Shown here: positions 32,797-44,892 of the stretch, piece by piece
How positions within the stretch are numbered: the first letter of the stretch is position 1
Layout: each line of letters opens with the position of its first letter
Origin: Drechmeria coniospora
Taxonomy: Eukaryota > Ascomycota > Sordariomycetes > Hypocreales > Ophiocordycipitaceae
DNA length: 64,000 nt
Reading direction: 5' to 3'
Assembly: GCF_001625195.1 (NCBI RefSeq)
Contig: NC_054391.1
Coordinates: 6,583,157 to 6,647,156 of the forward strand
The notes under the pieces: generated by a model
The model's database searches: none
Told to the model about the DNA's origin: nothing
The model's input: the letters and a program-made list of their open reading frames with translations, nothing else
Made by a program: the position numbers and the translations under genes

Positions 32797-33870
32797 ATGA
32801 CTACCTTTTCCGAGATGGAACCGAGCCCCGTCTCGGTCGAGGCTACCACCTCGGCGCTCACGCTTCGGGGCAAGTCGGCTCTGTTGGAAGCCGTCGAGGA
32901 TGTATTTTACGGCTCGGTATGTATCGCCGCATCTCGCGCCCCGGGAGGGAGGGCACCGAAAGCTGATGGGCCGCCCTAGGTCGCCGGCGTCGTCGGCAAG
33001 TACATCGAGTATCCGTTCGACACCGTCAAGGTTAGGCTCCAGAGCCAGCCCGACCACCTCCCCCTGCGATACAAGGGCCCGCTCGATTGTTTCCGACAAT
33101 CGATACAGACGGAGGGCTTCTACAGCCTCTACCGTGGCATCACGGCGCCCCTCGTCGGCGCCGCCCTCGAAACGAGCAGCCTGTTCGTCTTCGAGAGCCT
33201 CGGCCGCGAGGTCGCCTTCCGAACCGGGCTCGCGTCGCGGGAGAGGTCGCTGTCCGTGCCGGCGCTCTGGGCGACGGGCGCCTTCTCGGGCGCCTGCACC
33301 TCCTTCGTCCTGACGCCCATCGAGCTCGTCAAGTGCAAGATCCAGGCGCCCATGCTCGCCGAGTCGGCCGCCGCGCCGCCGGTGCGACCGCTCGCCGTGA
33401 TCCGAGACGTGTACCGCCACGAGGGTCTCCGAGGCTTCTGGCACGGTCAGCTCGGGACCCTGATCCGGGAGACGGGCGGGTGCTCGGCCTGGTTCGGCGC
33501 CAAGGAGACGGCCACGGCCATGTTCTACAACCTGAAGACGTCGGCGGCGGCGACCGAGGCCGAGAGGAAGAGCATCCTGTCGAAGCCTTTGCCCTTGTGG
33601 CAGCAGGCCCTTGCCGGCGCCTCGGCCGGCGTCTCGTACAACTTTTTGTTCTTCCCCGCCGACACGGTCAAGTCGCGCATGCAGACGGTGCCGGTCGGTC
33701 GTCTGGCGGCGAAACGCACATTCTGGAACGAGGGAGTGGCCCTGTGGCGGCAGCATGGCCTGCGAGGCTTTTACCGTGGCTGCGGCGTCACCTGCCTCCG
33801 CTCGGCGCCGAGCTCGGCATTCATATTCATGGTCTACGACGGACTGAAGCGCCGCTTCCCACTCCAGTAG
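32797..33870 (+). CDS. ORT1: Mitochondrial ornithine carrier
   Basis: Exons 32797-32916 and 32980-33870 sum to 336 aa. It exchanges ornithine across the inner mitochondrial membrane for arginine synthesis (yeast ORT1/ARG11, Neurospora arg-13). The join gives [20 protein letters not shown], which matches this carrier type. The three signatures are [18 protein letters not shown] and [28 protein letters not shown] is typical of ornithine carriers. The intron is 63 nt (GTATGT...TAG). A second in-frame ATG at 32815 is an alternative start; the difference is six residues. Confidence 0.93.
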
Positions 33871-34198
33871 CATTGTGCACGTGCACTGCCGCGGACAAAA
33901 AAAGCGATGGCAATGTTGCCATGGCTATGATCGGAACGAGGGATACTGCATTCATGAGCATTGGCTACGGCGTTTGGAGTCGTCCAAGAGACACTCTCTC
34001 GCTTTCTTTGATTTCTCCTCGAATCAATATTATTCAAATCGAAAAGAAGGCGGACCGGGCGATGCGTTGCGATGGGGTGATTTGATTCGGTGCCTTCAAT
34101 CCCGCGTACAGCGGATCTCCTCGCTACCTTTCGCGACCAAGGGGAATCAACCATTCGCACAAGCGTTCTTCCTCGGAGCTTTCATCGGCACCATCGCG
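33871..34198. other. Convergent 3' spacer of ORT1 and the TspO gene
   Basis: A 328-bp stretch of ordinary composition with no gene and almost no GTAC words. Confidence 0.6.
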
Positions 34199-34951
34199 CT
34201 ATTTCTTCTTGTCGTTGTCGTTCCTCACCGTCTCCTTGTCCGAGAGATCCCAGCTATTGAGATGGCCCGCCCCGGCGCAGAGGTAGGTGGCGAAGCTCAG
34301 CCAGGCGAGGTAGGGGATCTGGCAGAGCCCGGCCACCTTATCGACGGACCCCCAGACGCGGGTGAGATAGACGTTGACGCCCAGGAGGGCGAGGATATCG
34401 ATGGTGGCCTCGACGGGCCGCTCGGCGACGAAGAAGAGGGGCATCCAGGCAAAGTTCAGGCCGAGCTGGATTGTGTAGAGCGTCATGCCGAGCCGCGTAG
34501 CCCGAGTGACCTCTGGGGAGGCGAGGGGCGATAGGCCGGTGCTCGTGGCGCGGTAGGCGGCGTAGCCCATGATGCTGGGAGGGTCTCGGTGTCAGCTCGG
34601 CCCGCAGGCGGTGCGGCAACGCACAGAGTTGTGGGCAGTCGGCGTGCCGAATGGTTGGAATGCGTGAACGTACCCGTAGAGCAGGGTCCAGACTGGACCA
34701 AAAACCCAGGGCGGCGGACGCAGCGGGGGCTGCTTGAGCGACAAGTATTTATCCTTTGTTTGTGTCGCTATATCCGCGCAACATCATGTCAGCATGTCTT
34801 GTCCGACCGTCTCCGGGGCGCAAGGGACGATGGGCTCACGACGGGTGCCATAGCCGACGGCGGTGCCAAGGGCGATGGGCAGGAGGATGGAGGCTGCTGG
34901 ATGCTGCAGCACCCGCGCGTCGATGGCAAAGTTGGGTAGGATGGTGGTCAT
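34199..34951 (-). CDS. TspO/MBR (translocator protein) family membrane protein
   Basis: Exons 34951-34840, 34767-34674 and 34574-34199 sum to 193 aa. TspO proteins are five-helix membrane proteins that bind porphyrins and sterols; in fungi the physiological ligand is unsettled. Conserved blocks are ASILLPIALGTAVGYGTRPT, then LKQPPLRPPPWVFGPVWTLL (the WxFGPVWTxLY signature), YGIMGYAAYR across the third join, and YTIQLGLNFAWMPLFF. The WGSVDKVAG loop and a Lys-rich tail follow. The first donor GTGAGC was chosen over a nearby GTCGTG because it restores GTRPTQTKDKYL. The third helix boundaries fit the family. Confidence 0.92.
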
Positions 34952-36058
34952 GTTTGGATGGAGGAAGCGCTGCTCTGGTCGTCGGCGATTGCGCTCCGCG
35001 ATGGGAAGGGAAACGAGCCTGACGCTTGCTAGTTACGACGCTGGGCTGGACGAAGGCTGCTTGATGTTGGCGATGGGACGATGGCGGGAGGGAAAGATGG
35101 TGATGGTGGGCAGCAGCGGGAAACGCTATGTCGTCATGGATCGTATTGGGCGGCTGACATGTTGGAGCGTGGCTGGGCACAGCTCGGTTTTCTTAAGCGG
35201 TTAAGTACGGAGTACATGTACGAAAGTAGAGCAGATACGTGCATGTGTACATGCACTTTGTGTGTGTTTGTGCAGCGTATGCAAGTATGTGCAGCGTATG
35301 CAAGTACATGTACATGCAGTGCTTCGAGCAAGCACTCACAACCAACACCCATCAACGTTGCTTCGAAGAATACGCAGGTCATCGCGTCTACAGACGACGT
35401 CTCGTCCGACCACGAAAGCATGCTATTCGCCGGGCCGATGTTGGTGGGCGGGAATCAACTTATGATGGTTTGAAGCTGCCGGTTGCCTACCCGTCGGGCC
35501 GTTTGTGCCAGCCAATGCATGCATACTTAAGTACGGAGGTACACAAAGAGACCGAGTAATTACTTACAAGTACAAGTACTGTTAGTTGGGATTTGTACTC
35601 TGTATGAATACTACAGAGTAATAGTACTAGAAGTTCCCATATTCCGTTTGCTGCTTAAGTACAACTACGTAGTAATTATTACTTGCAGTAGCACCGCACT
35701 TGGGTGATGGTGGGGACGTCACGTGTCTTCGGCACGGCTCCGCGGTTTAATTGATTCGCGCGCCGGCGCGTCTCAACGCGTCCGCTAAGAGCTCTACGCG
35801 CGCGACGCCGCGGCAGGAGCAGGGGAGCCGCGACATGGTACAACTTCTTCACGATCCGCAGCTCACCTATCACCACCTGTTGCTCTTTCTCGTCCTTCCC
35901 TCGCTCCCTCCCCCAAACATTCGCCCATCTCCATCCGTTTGGACCGGCAGCTGGCATCATTGGAAGATTGGAGCATAGGGACGTCGGAAAGAGCACACCC
36001 GTCTGCTGTGTGCGTATTCGGGAAGGCGCCTTTTTCATCTCCCGCAACGCAACCCATC
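34952..36058. promoter_or_regulatory. Divergent region between the TspO gene and CDC6
   Basis: GTAC words are dense at 35200-35320 and 35530-35690. The CDC6-proximal part (35700-36058) lacks them and is CG-rich, with a CACGTG E-box at 35720-35725 and MCB-like ACGCG sites. No gene is seen. Confidence 0.6.
35776..35801. promoter_or_regulatory. MCB-like (ACGCGT) elements upstream of CDC6
   Basis: A perfect ACGCGT at 35776-35781 and ACGCGC at 35796-35801 lie about 260-280 bp before the CDC6 start. ACGCGT is the binding site of the G1/S factor MBF in yeasts, where CDC6/cdc18 is an MBF target. Function here is inferred from motif and position only. Confidence 0.45.
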
Positions 36059-37929
36059 ATGTCTCCGGCGGCGCTGGGCAAGCGCACTCGAAGTGCTGCG
36101 GAAGCTGGTAAGTGTCGCCCTCATACGTCCTGCTCGTTAGTTTTCCATGGCGTTCCGTTCCGGCTGACGCGGATGCAGCTCTCGTCGAGACGCCGAGCAA
36201 GAGAAGCCGACATCACGACGCGTACGCCGTCGGCGGTGGCGACGAAGAAAACGACGATCCCGACGCCGAGCTTGACTCGCAGGAGGACAAGGTCGTTCAG
36301 GAGCTCCCGCGGAAGAGGCAGCGCGCGGCTTCGACGACCAAAGAGAACCCGGTGACGCCTTCGACGCCCCGGCACCGCGATGCTTTCTCCCGATACCCCG
36401 ACACCCCGCGGCATACGGTCATGTCGGCCGGCAAGCTCTTCCGGCGCATGACCCCACAATCCCCTCTCACGCCGTCGACAATTCAAACCGTCTACCAGTC
36501 GGCGCGTCAGCTCTTTGCGCGCGGCGCGGAACCCGGTCAGCTTATCGGAAGGGAGTCGGAGCGAAGCCAGCTTGCCGCCTTTCTCGACCGCTGCTCCTCC
36601 GACTCTCCCCACGGCTGCCTCTACGTTAGCGGCGCGCCCGGCACGGGCAAGAGCGCAATGATCACGGAGATGACCAAGCAGGGCCCCGAGCGCGCAGGCG
36701 TCCGGAGCGCCTTCATCAACTGCATGAGCATCAAGTCATCCAAGGACCTCTACACCACCCTCCTGGCCGAGCTCGGCTTCGACGGCAACGTGAGCGAGGC
36801 CGACGCCGTGTCGGCCCTGCAGCAAGCCTTCTGCCCAAAGTCGAAGCAGCCGTCGGCCGTCTACCAGGTGACGCTCGACGAGATTGACCACATTCTGACT
36901 ATGGGCCTCGAGAGCCTCTACCGCATCTTCGAGTGGTCCCTACACGCCAGCTCGCGGCTCGTGCTCATCGGCATCGCCAACGCGCTCGACCTCACCGAAC
37001 GGTTCCTGCCCCGGCTCAAGTCCAAGAATCTAAAGGCGGACCTCCTGCCCTTCCTGCCCTATACGGCGGCCCAGGTCAAGAACATCATCATGACGCGGCT
37101 CAAGTCCCTGATGCCGGCCGACAAGCAGAGCTACGTTCCCTTCCTCCACCCGGCCGCCATTGAGCTCTGCTCCCGCAAGGTGTCGAGCCAGACGGGCGAC
37201 CTACGCAAAGCCTTTGAGATTTGCCGGCGGGCCTTGGACCTGATCGAGGCCGAGACGCGATGCAAGCACGAGGAGGAGGCGCGGGAGAAGCTGCTGCAGA
37301 TGACGCCTTCGAAGAAGCCGCTCGGGGAAAAGGTCAACGGAGCGGCGGCGACGTCGGGGCCGCGAAGCGTCATGGAGACGATGACGGCGTCGCTCAAGGC
37401 CCTCACGGCCGAGACGGCACCGAGAGCTTCCATCGGTCACCTCAACAAGGTGACGGCGGCGGCCTTCAGCAACGGCACCAACCAGCGGCTCAAGACGTTG
37501 AACCTGCAGCAGAAGGCGGCCCTGTCGGCCCTCGTAGCGTACGAGAACCGGGCGCGAAGCGTGGCCAGGTCGGCGGGCGGGTCGACGGCATCCAAGTCGC
37601 AATCGCTCGCGCCAACCATCAAGATGCTCTTCGACGCCTATTGCCAGCTGTGCACGCGAGATTCGCTCCTGCACCCGCTCTCGAGCTCCGAGTTCCGGGA
37701 GGTCGTCGGCAGCTTGGAGACGCTCGGGCTCGTCAACACGGTCTTTGGGAAATCCGGCAGCTTCGGCCTGGCCCAGACGCCGAGCAAGCGGGGTCGCAAG
37801 GGCACGGCCGGCAGCGGCGACGACCGACGAATCGCCAGCTCGGTGAGCGACAAGGACATGGAGTCGGTCGTCGATGGCGTCGGCGCGGGCATCCTGAAGA
37901 GCATTCTCGCCGGCGAGGCCTTGGACTGA
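36059..37929 (+). CDS. CDC6: CDC6 replication-licensing ATPase
   Basis: Exons 36059-36107 and 36179-37929 sum to 599 aa. CDC6 binds ORC at origins and loads the MCM helicase. The N-terminal 150 residues are disordered and carry candidate CDK sites (TPSK, TPSTPR, TPRH, SPLTPS), as expected for cell-cycle control. The AAA+ domain has Walker A GAPGTGKS (168-175) and Walker B LDEID (Asp250, Glu251), then a sensor-like LVLIGIANALDL and the RFLPRLKSKNL segment. A C-terminal winged-helix region begins near 490. The 71-nt intron has a GTAAGT donor and CTGAC branch. ORC1 shares the ATPase core, but the length and absence of a BAH domain favour CDC6. Confidence 0.93.
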
Positions 37930-39400
37930 ACGGAGAGCACAGGGTGCCATGGAGTTGGTCGAAGGAGCGGTCTGGTTCGCATGAGCATGGTCAGGAGTTT
38001 TCTCGAGGCATAGCATTGGCGTTTGGTTCTATTGTTCGTTTGGAGACGGGAGACGCATCACACGGCGCCGGGTGTTGGTTAGGGAGACGTGTACAGGGAT
38101 CCGACGGAGGACAGGACCGTCGCCGTCTGGTGTGAAGCACCCGTACCTGTGCCGTGCTGTGCTGTACTAGACGTGTACGCAGTGGCGTGGCATGGACGTC
38201 AAACGGCGCAACGGCAACGAGGTGAATACGGCGAATGGAATAGGAGTGAACGATGCCGAGTCTGCCCATGGTCAAGTGCAGGTTGTCGAGGCAGCAGGCA
38301 TGTAGGTTGGCACCAGTAGCTAAGCCACTCAAGCATCACGATGCATATCTGCGCGGAACTGACCACCACCCGGTGGCAGGTATTATTTACGTTGCCCATA
38401 CGGGTCGGACCCAGCACTGCACATGTAGGCCCGCCTCCACTCCGTACTGACAACGAAATCACTAGCCATGGATGATTGCCAACCTCCACCTGCGAACCGG
38501 CAACGCCAAGTCTAGCTGAGTGGAGGTCGGGTAATTCTGGTGGATGGCTAGACGTATCGGCGATACGTCATCTTACGTGTCGGTCGATGGATATATCCGA
38601 GCAGGATGCAAAAGGCGATGCACGCCCCGGCGCACGGTCGGACGAAGCGGATGTCAACAACGAGGACGACATGGGATGCTTGTTTCAGGCTTCCAACGCG
38701 GCTCGGGGGAGGGTGGGCCTCGCTTCGTCGGTCGGATCGACGCTCCCACGGCAACACGGGTAGCGGTAGCGTCCAGGGGTAGGAGAGGCGGGAGGATGAA
38801 GGATGAAGGAGGACGGAAAGTCGACGATGCGGCCTGTTTCATACGGTGCGGAACGAATCGAGTGACGTGGGCGTGCTGCGGACGGTGGCGTTGCATTGCG
38901 CGGCCTGACTCGCCCTGCGCCGAGGAATGCGGCTTGACTGCTTGCCGATGCGGCCAGGCACCTACAGTACCAACACTGGACATTGGCACGGAGTACAGCG
39001 AGAGGTAGGTGTACCTAACCGCTGGAACTTTGGTGCCTTGGTACCTCGAACCGAGTATTGCTGTGCGGTGTCGGTAGGTTCGTCAGCAAACCCCTGTACC
39101 TTTCGTCGTTCGTGCTTGTTCGTGCTAAAAAAAAAAAAAAAAGCTACCGCTCCATACGCTGCAAGTAAGTACAAGTACTTACCTTAGGTACTAGGTAGTA
39201 TGGAGAACCAGGTACCGGCATGACTACTAGGTCCTAGCAGGTAGTACTCCGTACCTACAACTAACTATTACTAACTCGCCGAGCCCAGCGCGCTTGACAG
39301 AGTACCTGCTGCCAGGAAGGGCAGTCAGTACCCAGTAGGGTTGATCTCGACGAAGCATTTTCCTGTCTGAAGCGAAAAGGATCTTCCCCGAGCGTGCCAG

Positions 39401-39453
39401 GCATCCCATCAAGCACCCTATCAGGCGTCCCATCAAGAATCCCATCAAGCATC
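39401..39453. repeat. 12-bp minisatellite, about 4.4 copies
   Basis: Four units GCATCCCATCAA, GCACCCTATCAG, GCGTCCCATCAA and GAATCCCATCAA, then a partial one. The unit resembles that of the minisatellite at 45385-45440. Confidence 0.85.
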
Positions 39454-40367
39454 ATGGATGCGATCATGCACGGCGCTGACGGCCTTGGTTGGTGGATGGG
39501 AGGTACATTGGACGTGCTCGACCTGCCATGTACCGCCGCTACCCTTCGCGCTGGAGCGGCGGCGGGTGTACAAAGACAGGCACGGCATTTCAGTCGAAGC
39601 AACAGACACGGCCAAGCTTTCTCTTGGCAACGGGCCCTTTCCTGAATCTTGCGCTGGCAGACGACGACGAGCATGTCATTGCCTGCCAGCAGCCGATGCG
39701 AGGCTTCCCTGCCCAGTCTTGGATTTTTTGGAGCATGAGGTGCTCGGCACCGCCGCGAGCCCCCCCGACGAGGTACAATCGGACGAAAACCTGGTACTCT
39801 GGGAAGCTTATCATGGCAGCTATAACCTGCGAACACCGTGCCCTATTCCACCGACGGGGTACGGAGTACCTACCGCCGAACCCCCTACCACGCACGCACG
39901 CAATCACTTCATACCTACGGAGCACTAGGTACTATATTACCTTAGCACCAACGCGCAGCAGGTATGGGGGAATGGGTGGTGGTGGTCCCCAGCACAGTAC
40001 ACCTACAACTATAGGTAGGTGCCTACGGAGTACAGTACACCTACATGTACGTGCTCCCTGCTGCCCTGCCGTTCGCTGCCTCTCCCAGGCTCCGCCACCC
40101 GCCGCTCTTCCCGCCGCCTGCAAGGGTGGTTGTGCGTAGCGAGGCCGGAGTACGAGCACTCCGGACTCCGTACTTACCACCTACATGTACGTAGCCACCA
40201 CCTGCATACCGACAGGTACATGCCTATATTACCTATGGATGCTCCGTAATTACGTCTAGGTTCGTTGCGAATGGATGACCCATTTCTCAACCACAGAAAC
40301 GACTCACCACCATCTACTACTCATCTGCCTTGCTTGCTTGCTTGCTTGCTGGCTTGCCTTGCTACCC

Positions 40368-40480
40368 ACCCCCCACCACCGCCGTCGCCGCCGCCACCAC
40401 CACTACGACCACCACCACCACCACCAGCTCCACCACAACCACCACCACCACCACAACCACAAACACAACCATCACCTCCC
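40368..40480. repeat. (CCA)n / (CCG)n purine-poor tract
   Basis: Long run of CCA and CCG triplets with scattered T, with almost no G on this strand after 40395. It probably lies in the PalF promoter or leader. Confidence 0.8.
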
Positions 40481-40924
40481 GCCGTCTTCCCAAAAGTCAA
40501 GCCGATCAGGACTCGTACATCAGCAGCCTCTGCTTCCCATTCCCCGGGACCGCCTCCATCCGCAAGAGCCCGTCGTCCACCCGGCATCTACGCGACGTCG
40601 TCTCCACCAACGTACGACCGTTGCTGCGGCTGCTGCACCTGCGGCTGCACCTGCGGCTGCACCAGCACCTGCTCCTCCTCGTCCTCCACCTCCTCCGCCG
40701 CTTCCAGCTGATCTCTACAGCCGTTTGCTTCCTTCATTCCCCGTCGCCCGCGGGGCCTCTGCCTCGCGTGTCCCCCCCCCCCCCAAATCCCCCAATCTGT
40801 CGACGCGGGAGCAGCTACTGAGGCATCGCGAGCGACGCTGCTGGATTTTCGACAAAGCGGAAGCACTTGACGCGGGGGCTGCCTGCCAGCCGCCGCCGTG
40901 TCCCATCGCCGGGGACGAGCGGCC

Positions 40925-43569
40925 ATGACGGCGCCAGAACGGCAGCAGAGGTCTGCCGCCATGCCGTCGTCGTCCTTGTCGCCGTCGTCGTCGTCGCCCT
41001 CGCCCCTTCCCGCCGCTCCCGGCTCGTCCTCGACCGTCTTGGGCACCCTCCGTGCTTCGTCCTCGTCGGCTCCGAAATCGCCGCCTCCTCCTGCTCGGCC
41101 GAGCCTCCTGTCGCGCCTCAACCTGCCGCTACCGAGCGCGTTCAGGAACCGCCACCGCAACGTCGTCGACTTCCACATCCGCTGCGACGAACCCTACCGA
41201 AAGTACGCCGCCGGTGACGCCGTCCGCGGCGCCGTCGTCCTCGCCGCCGTGAAGCCGGTCCGCATCACCCACCTCGTCGTCTCCCTGCACGGCTACGTCC
41301 GCGTCCTCAAGGACCCGACCTCGCTGGCCAAGGCCCAGCTCGCCGCCGCCCTGCCGTCCCACGGATGCTCGAACCACCCGCAGTACCACGGCAACGGCCT
41401 CGCCAGCCTGTTCCAGGACGAGCAGATTCTCAGCGGCGAGGGGCGCCTCGAGCCCGGGAGGTACGAGTTTGGCTTCGAGCTGCTCTTCCCCAACAAGGAG
41501 CTTCCGAGCAGCATTGATGTACGTGCATCTGTCTTGTCTGGCTGCCTGTGCTTCGCGGTCCCCACTCCGTCATCTCCGTCATCACCTCTAACACGTCCGT
41601 CTCCTCCTCCTCCTCCTCCTCCTCCAATTCCCCTCTTACTCCGCCTCGCCCGTCGCCGGTAGCTAACAAACACGTACCCCAGTTTGAGCGGGGGACGATA
41701 TCGTACATGATTACCGCCACCATCACGAGGCCGACGACGATATCGCCGACGTCGACCTGCGACCGCCGCGTCATGCTCGCCCAGACAATCGACATCGGCA
41801 TGCTCCCGCCGCCGCGACCGCGAACCATCTTCTTGGAACCGATATCGAAACGCACGCGGAGGAAAAGGTCCGTCGCGCAGGACAGGGCGCCGGCCGCATG
41901 TCCCGACGTCGCCGATCTCGCCTCCGAGGCCGGTTCCGTTGACCGAGCCACCGTCGCCGACGAGCCCGCCTCGGCCGAGCATCGTTCTCACATCCCCACC
42001 GATGCCCGGAGCGAGGTCAGCGGCGAGAGCGGCCGCAGCGCCAGCACGGCCATCAGCAGGGCCGACTTTGCCCAGCTTTCCCAGGCCATCTCGGCCATGT
42101 CTCCGGCCGAGAAGCAGCAGGTCGTCGACGACAAGACCATCACGGCATCCGTCAGCCTCATCAAAGCCGGCTTCCTCCCCGGCGACACCGTCTCCGTCAA
42201 GATCACGGTCCAGCACATCAAGAGGGTCAAGAGCATGACGGGCGTCATCGTCACCCTCTTCAGGCAAGGAAGGATCGACACCTCGCCCGAACCCTACACC
42301 TTCGAATTCCTGACCAAGGAGGAGGAGGCTCGGGTGGCGGACAAGGAGGAGGCCTATCCGAGGTCGCGCACCGGGCTCGGCGGCCTCTCCCTGACCTCGT
42401 CGAGCTCGACGAGCGTCTTCCGCAAGGACCTGGATCAGAACGCGGCACCGCTCATCATAGACCCTGTCACGCTGCAGGCCTCGGTCACGGTGTCCGTCAG
42501 GATCCCCGACGACGCCTTCCCGACCATCAAGGGGGTGCCCGGCGAGATGATCAACTTCAAGTACCAAGTCGAGGTCGTCGTCGACCTCGGCGGACGCTTG
42601 GCGAACCAGCTCCAGGGGGGGCAGTCGAACTCGCGCTTCGGGCCCTACGGCAGCGGCGGCTCCGACCAGAGCGCCCACTCGTACGGCCCGCGCCGGACGG
42701 CCAACATCGCCGACACGGAACCTCTGAGGAGGGAAAAGGGCGTCATCTCGGTCACCATGGAGACGGTCGTCGGCAGCACCGACAGCTCGCGGAACCGCAA
42801 GCCGACGCCGGCCGCGGCACCGTTGTCGTCGCCCGAGTCGGGCACCGTGCGCGTTGCCGAGAGCGACGACGACGAAGTCATCCGACCCGAGATCCCCCGC
42901 CCCGACGAGGCCTCCCCGGGCTACTTTCAGCAAGGTGCGACGGCCTCGGGTCAAGCCAACGGCCATCCGTTCGCCCCGCCACCTGGCCAGCAGCCCCTCC
43001 CCGGCCACGTCCAGGCGGCGGGCGCCCAGCTCGCCGGCGCAGGGTCAAACGCCGTCGGCGGCGGTGACGACGACGCCGCTCCCTCGTACGTTCCGCCACC
43101 CTCGGTCCCGGACCAGCGTTCGATGACGGAAAAGGACCGGGTGCGACAGGCGGAGCTGCGACTGCTCCCCAGCCAACCCCCTGCCGCGAGCGCCCCATCC
43201 GCCGCGCACGACGGCGGAGACGACGGCCGAAGGCGCTCGCTTCTGGAGCCCGGCGCGCCGGCCGACGAAGCACCTGCACCGTCGGCGCCGACGTTGGAGG
43301 ACCTGGCTGCTGGACAGCCGGTCGAGGACAAGCAAGAGTTGGAGCGGCAGCGGTTGATGAACGAAGCGAGCGCGCCGCCCGAGTTTCCCGACGACGTGGA
43401 GCGAAGGGGGGAGCCTTCGTCGTCGACAAGCGCGGCCCACGACGAGCCGTCTGCGCCCGTCCTGGGCGAGCGTGACGTTGACGGCCACGACTACGGCGAC
43501 GTGGGCAACGGCTCCTCCAGGGGCGGCACCGGCCCCATCGTCGAGCAGCTACCGGCATACGAACGATGA
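40925..43569 (+). CDS. palF: PalF/RIM8 arrestin-like pH-signalling protein
   Basis: Exons 40925-41518 and 41683-43569 sum to 826 aa. PalF/RIM8 is an arrestin-related adaptor that links the plasma-membrane alkaline-pH sensor PalH to ESCRT and so to activation of PacC. The arrestin N domain begins NVVDFHIRCDEPYRKYAAGD and includes PVRITHLVVSLHGYV and NGLASLFQDEQIL. The join gives LPSSIDFERGTISYMITATI, a family signature. The arrestin C domain includes SLIKAGFLPGDTVSVKITV, SRTGLGGLSL and PLIIDPVTLQASVTV. A long disordered tail ends EQLPAYER. The 164-nt intron is the longest found here and includes a CTC repeat. A later in-frame ATG at 40961 is an alternative start. The residues between the arrestin halves are extended and Ser-rich. 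Confidence 0.94.
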
Positions 43570-44019
43570 CAGCCCCCCTGCCCGCCGGCGGCGCTGCTCC
43601 GGGATGGATGCCTGCATCGCGAGGCGTTTTGCTTTTTCTCCTGTTTTCACAACCGCCACGTCACGGAGGCGGGTCATGCTTTCCCATCTCTCGTGGCGGA
43701 TGGATGATGCATGGGCTGGCGGTTTGACGATGGCTACGGCTACGAGTGAGTAATCATATAGACGGACCGACGGGCGGGCCAACGGACAGGCGAGGCGCAC
43801 GAGCACAATCGAAGGATCCGGCACAGGTTGTGGGATGGTTGTGAAAAATGTGGGAGAGGTTGTCGTAGGTGGCGATGGCACTATGGACCAAATACACAAT
43901 CGTCGCTCGCATGACGCGTCCCGTCCTTCCACGCCGCTACGGCTGTCCGTTGTGCGTCCAGTCATGTCCGTCGGTGTAGCGGTGCGGCGTGTTCGACGGC
44001 GTGTCGGGAGGCCAAGGCA
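43570..44019. other. Convergent 3' spacer of PalF and JAC1
   Basis: A 450-bp stretch of ordinary composition; no gene and very few GTAC words. Confidence 0.6.
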
Positions 44020-44892
44020 TCAGTGGTGCAGCATCACAGGTGCGCCCTCCTCCTCCCAGCCGTGCAGGCTCTCCCTGAGGTTGACCCAGTAGCGCAGGCG
44101 GACGGCCTCGCTCTTGGCGGCGTCCACGTCGTCGTCGCGAAAGGCGCGCTCGAGCAAAAGCTCGCTGCGGGAGATGCGAGCTTCGTTGGCGTCTCGGAGA
44201 GGTACGAGGTCGTCGGCGCTGACGGCCGCCTCGATGGCCTCGTGCGTGTCGAGGACGAGGGCGAGGAGGTCGGGTTCGTCCACCTTGAGGGCCTCGTCGG
44301 CGGCGACGTCGACGCCGCGGAGGGTGAGGAGGTACTGCGCGCGCAGCAGGGGGTTGGCGAGAGTGCGGTAGGCGTGGTTGATGGCAGACGAGGTCGCTTC
44401 GGCCGCATGCTTCCGCTCGGCCGGGTGCTTGTCTGGGTGGTGGGCAGCTTGGAGCCGGAGAAACTCGCGACGCAGCGCCGAGGTGTCGACGGGGAAGTGG
44501 CCTCGTGGCGGGGGCCCGTCGGGGAGGGTCTGGGGGAAGAGGTCGTAGAGCGTGCTTTGCGTCTCCGCTTGCCGCCGCGGTTGTCGTTGCGGCGGTGACG
44601 ACGAGCCGGGGCTGCCGTCGTGGTGAGCGGCCGAGGCCGCCGCTGAGCTGTAAAGGCGGGCACTCTGGGAGACGAGACGGGCCTGGGGAGGCGGCGAGGC
44701 CCAGCGGTGTCGAGATGCGGCAGCGAGGGCATCGGGCCGGAGAGGAGGGTTCCGTCGTGGCCACTGTCGGGGATGGAGGTGCGGCTGCGCTGGTGTCGTC
44801 GCTGTCGTCGTCGTCGTCGCCGCGACTGGTGACGACGAGGCTTTTTGGGCCCGGAGGCACCAGCCGCACAACCGGCCTGTTGGTCGCAACAT
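44020..44892 (-). CDS. JAC1: JAC1/HscB-type iron-sulfur cluster co-chaperone
   Basis: A single exon of 290 aa from an ATG at 44892. JAC1 is the mitochondrial J-protein that brings the scaffold ISU to its Hsp70 for cluster transfer. The first 100 residues are Arg/Ser/Ala-rich with few acids (RLCGWCLRAQKASSSPVAA), as expected for a mitochondrial presequence. The J domain follows with TLYDLFPQTL, a HPDKH tripeptide-containing HHPDKHPAERK and INHAYRTLANPLLRAQYLL. The C-terminal three-helix domain ends in LRYWVNLRESLHGWEE, typical of HscB. The presequence is long. Frames on the other two minus-strand phases overlap it but are Arg/Pro-rich shadows. Confidence 0.93.
   Translation of the reverse strand: MLRPTGRLCGWCLRAQKASSSPVAATTTTTATTPAQPHLHPRQWPRRNPPLRPDALAAASRHRWASPPPQARLVSQSARLYSSAAASAAHHDGSPGSSSPPQRQPRRQAETQSTLYDLFPQTLPDGPPPRGHFPVDTSALRREFLRLQAAHHPDKHPAERKHAAEATSSAINHAYRTLANPLLRAQYLLTLRGVDVAADEALKVDEPDLLALVLDTHEAIEAAVSADDLVPLRDANEARISRSELLLERAFRDDDVDAAKSEAVRLRYWVNLRESLHGWEEEGAPVMLHH

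Larger units (their letters stand above)
37930..40924. repeat. Gene-free region with GTAC words, a minisatellite and (CCA)n
   Basis: No gene is recognised over 3 kb. GTAC words are frequent at 38960-39260 and 39840-40250. A run of 16 A occurs at 39127-39142, a 12-bp minisatellite at 39401-39453, and a purine-poor (CCA/CCG)n tract at 40368-40480. The last 400 bp are pyrimidine-rich, probably the PalF leader. Confidence 0.6.

Noticed and set aside
32215..33873. A 552-codon minus-strand frame over ORT1
   Set aside because: Antisense to a clear mitochondrial carrier; Arg/Gly-rich composition typical of a GC shadow.
39127..39142. Run of 16 A as the tail of a retroposed gene
   Set aside because: No coding or SINE-like sequence precedes it, and no target duplication is visible.
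41293..43008. A 571-codon minus-strand frame over PalF
   Set aside because: Shadow of the arrestin-like gene; no domain.
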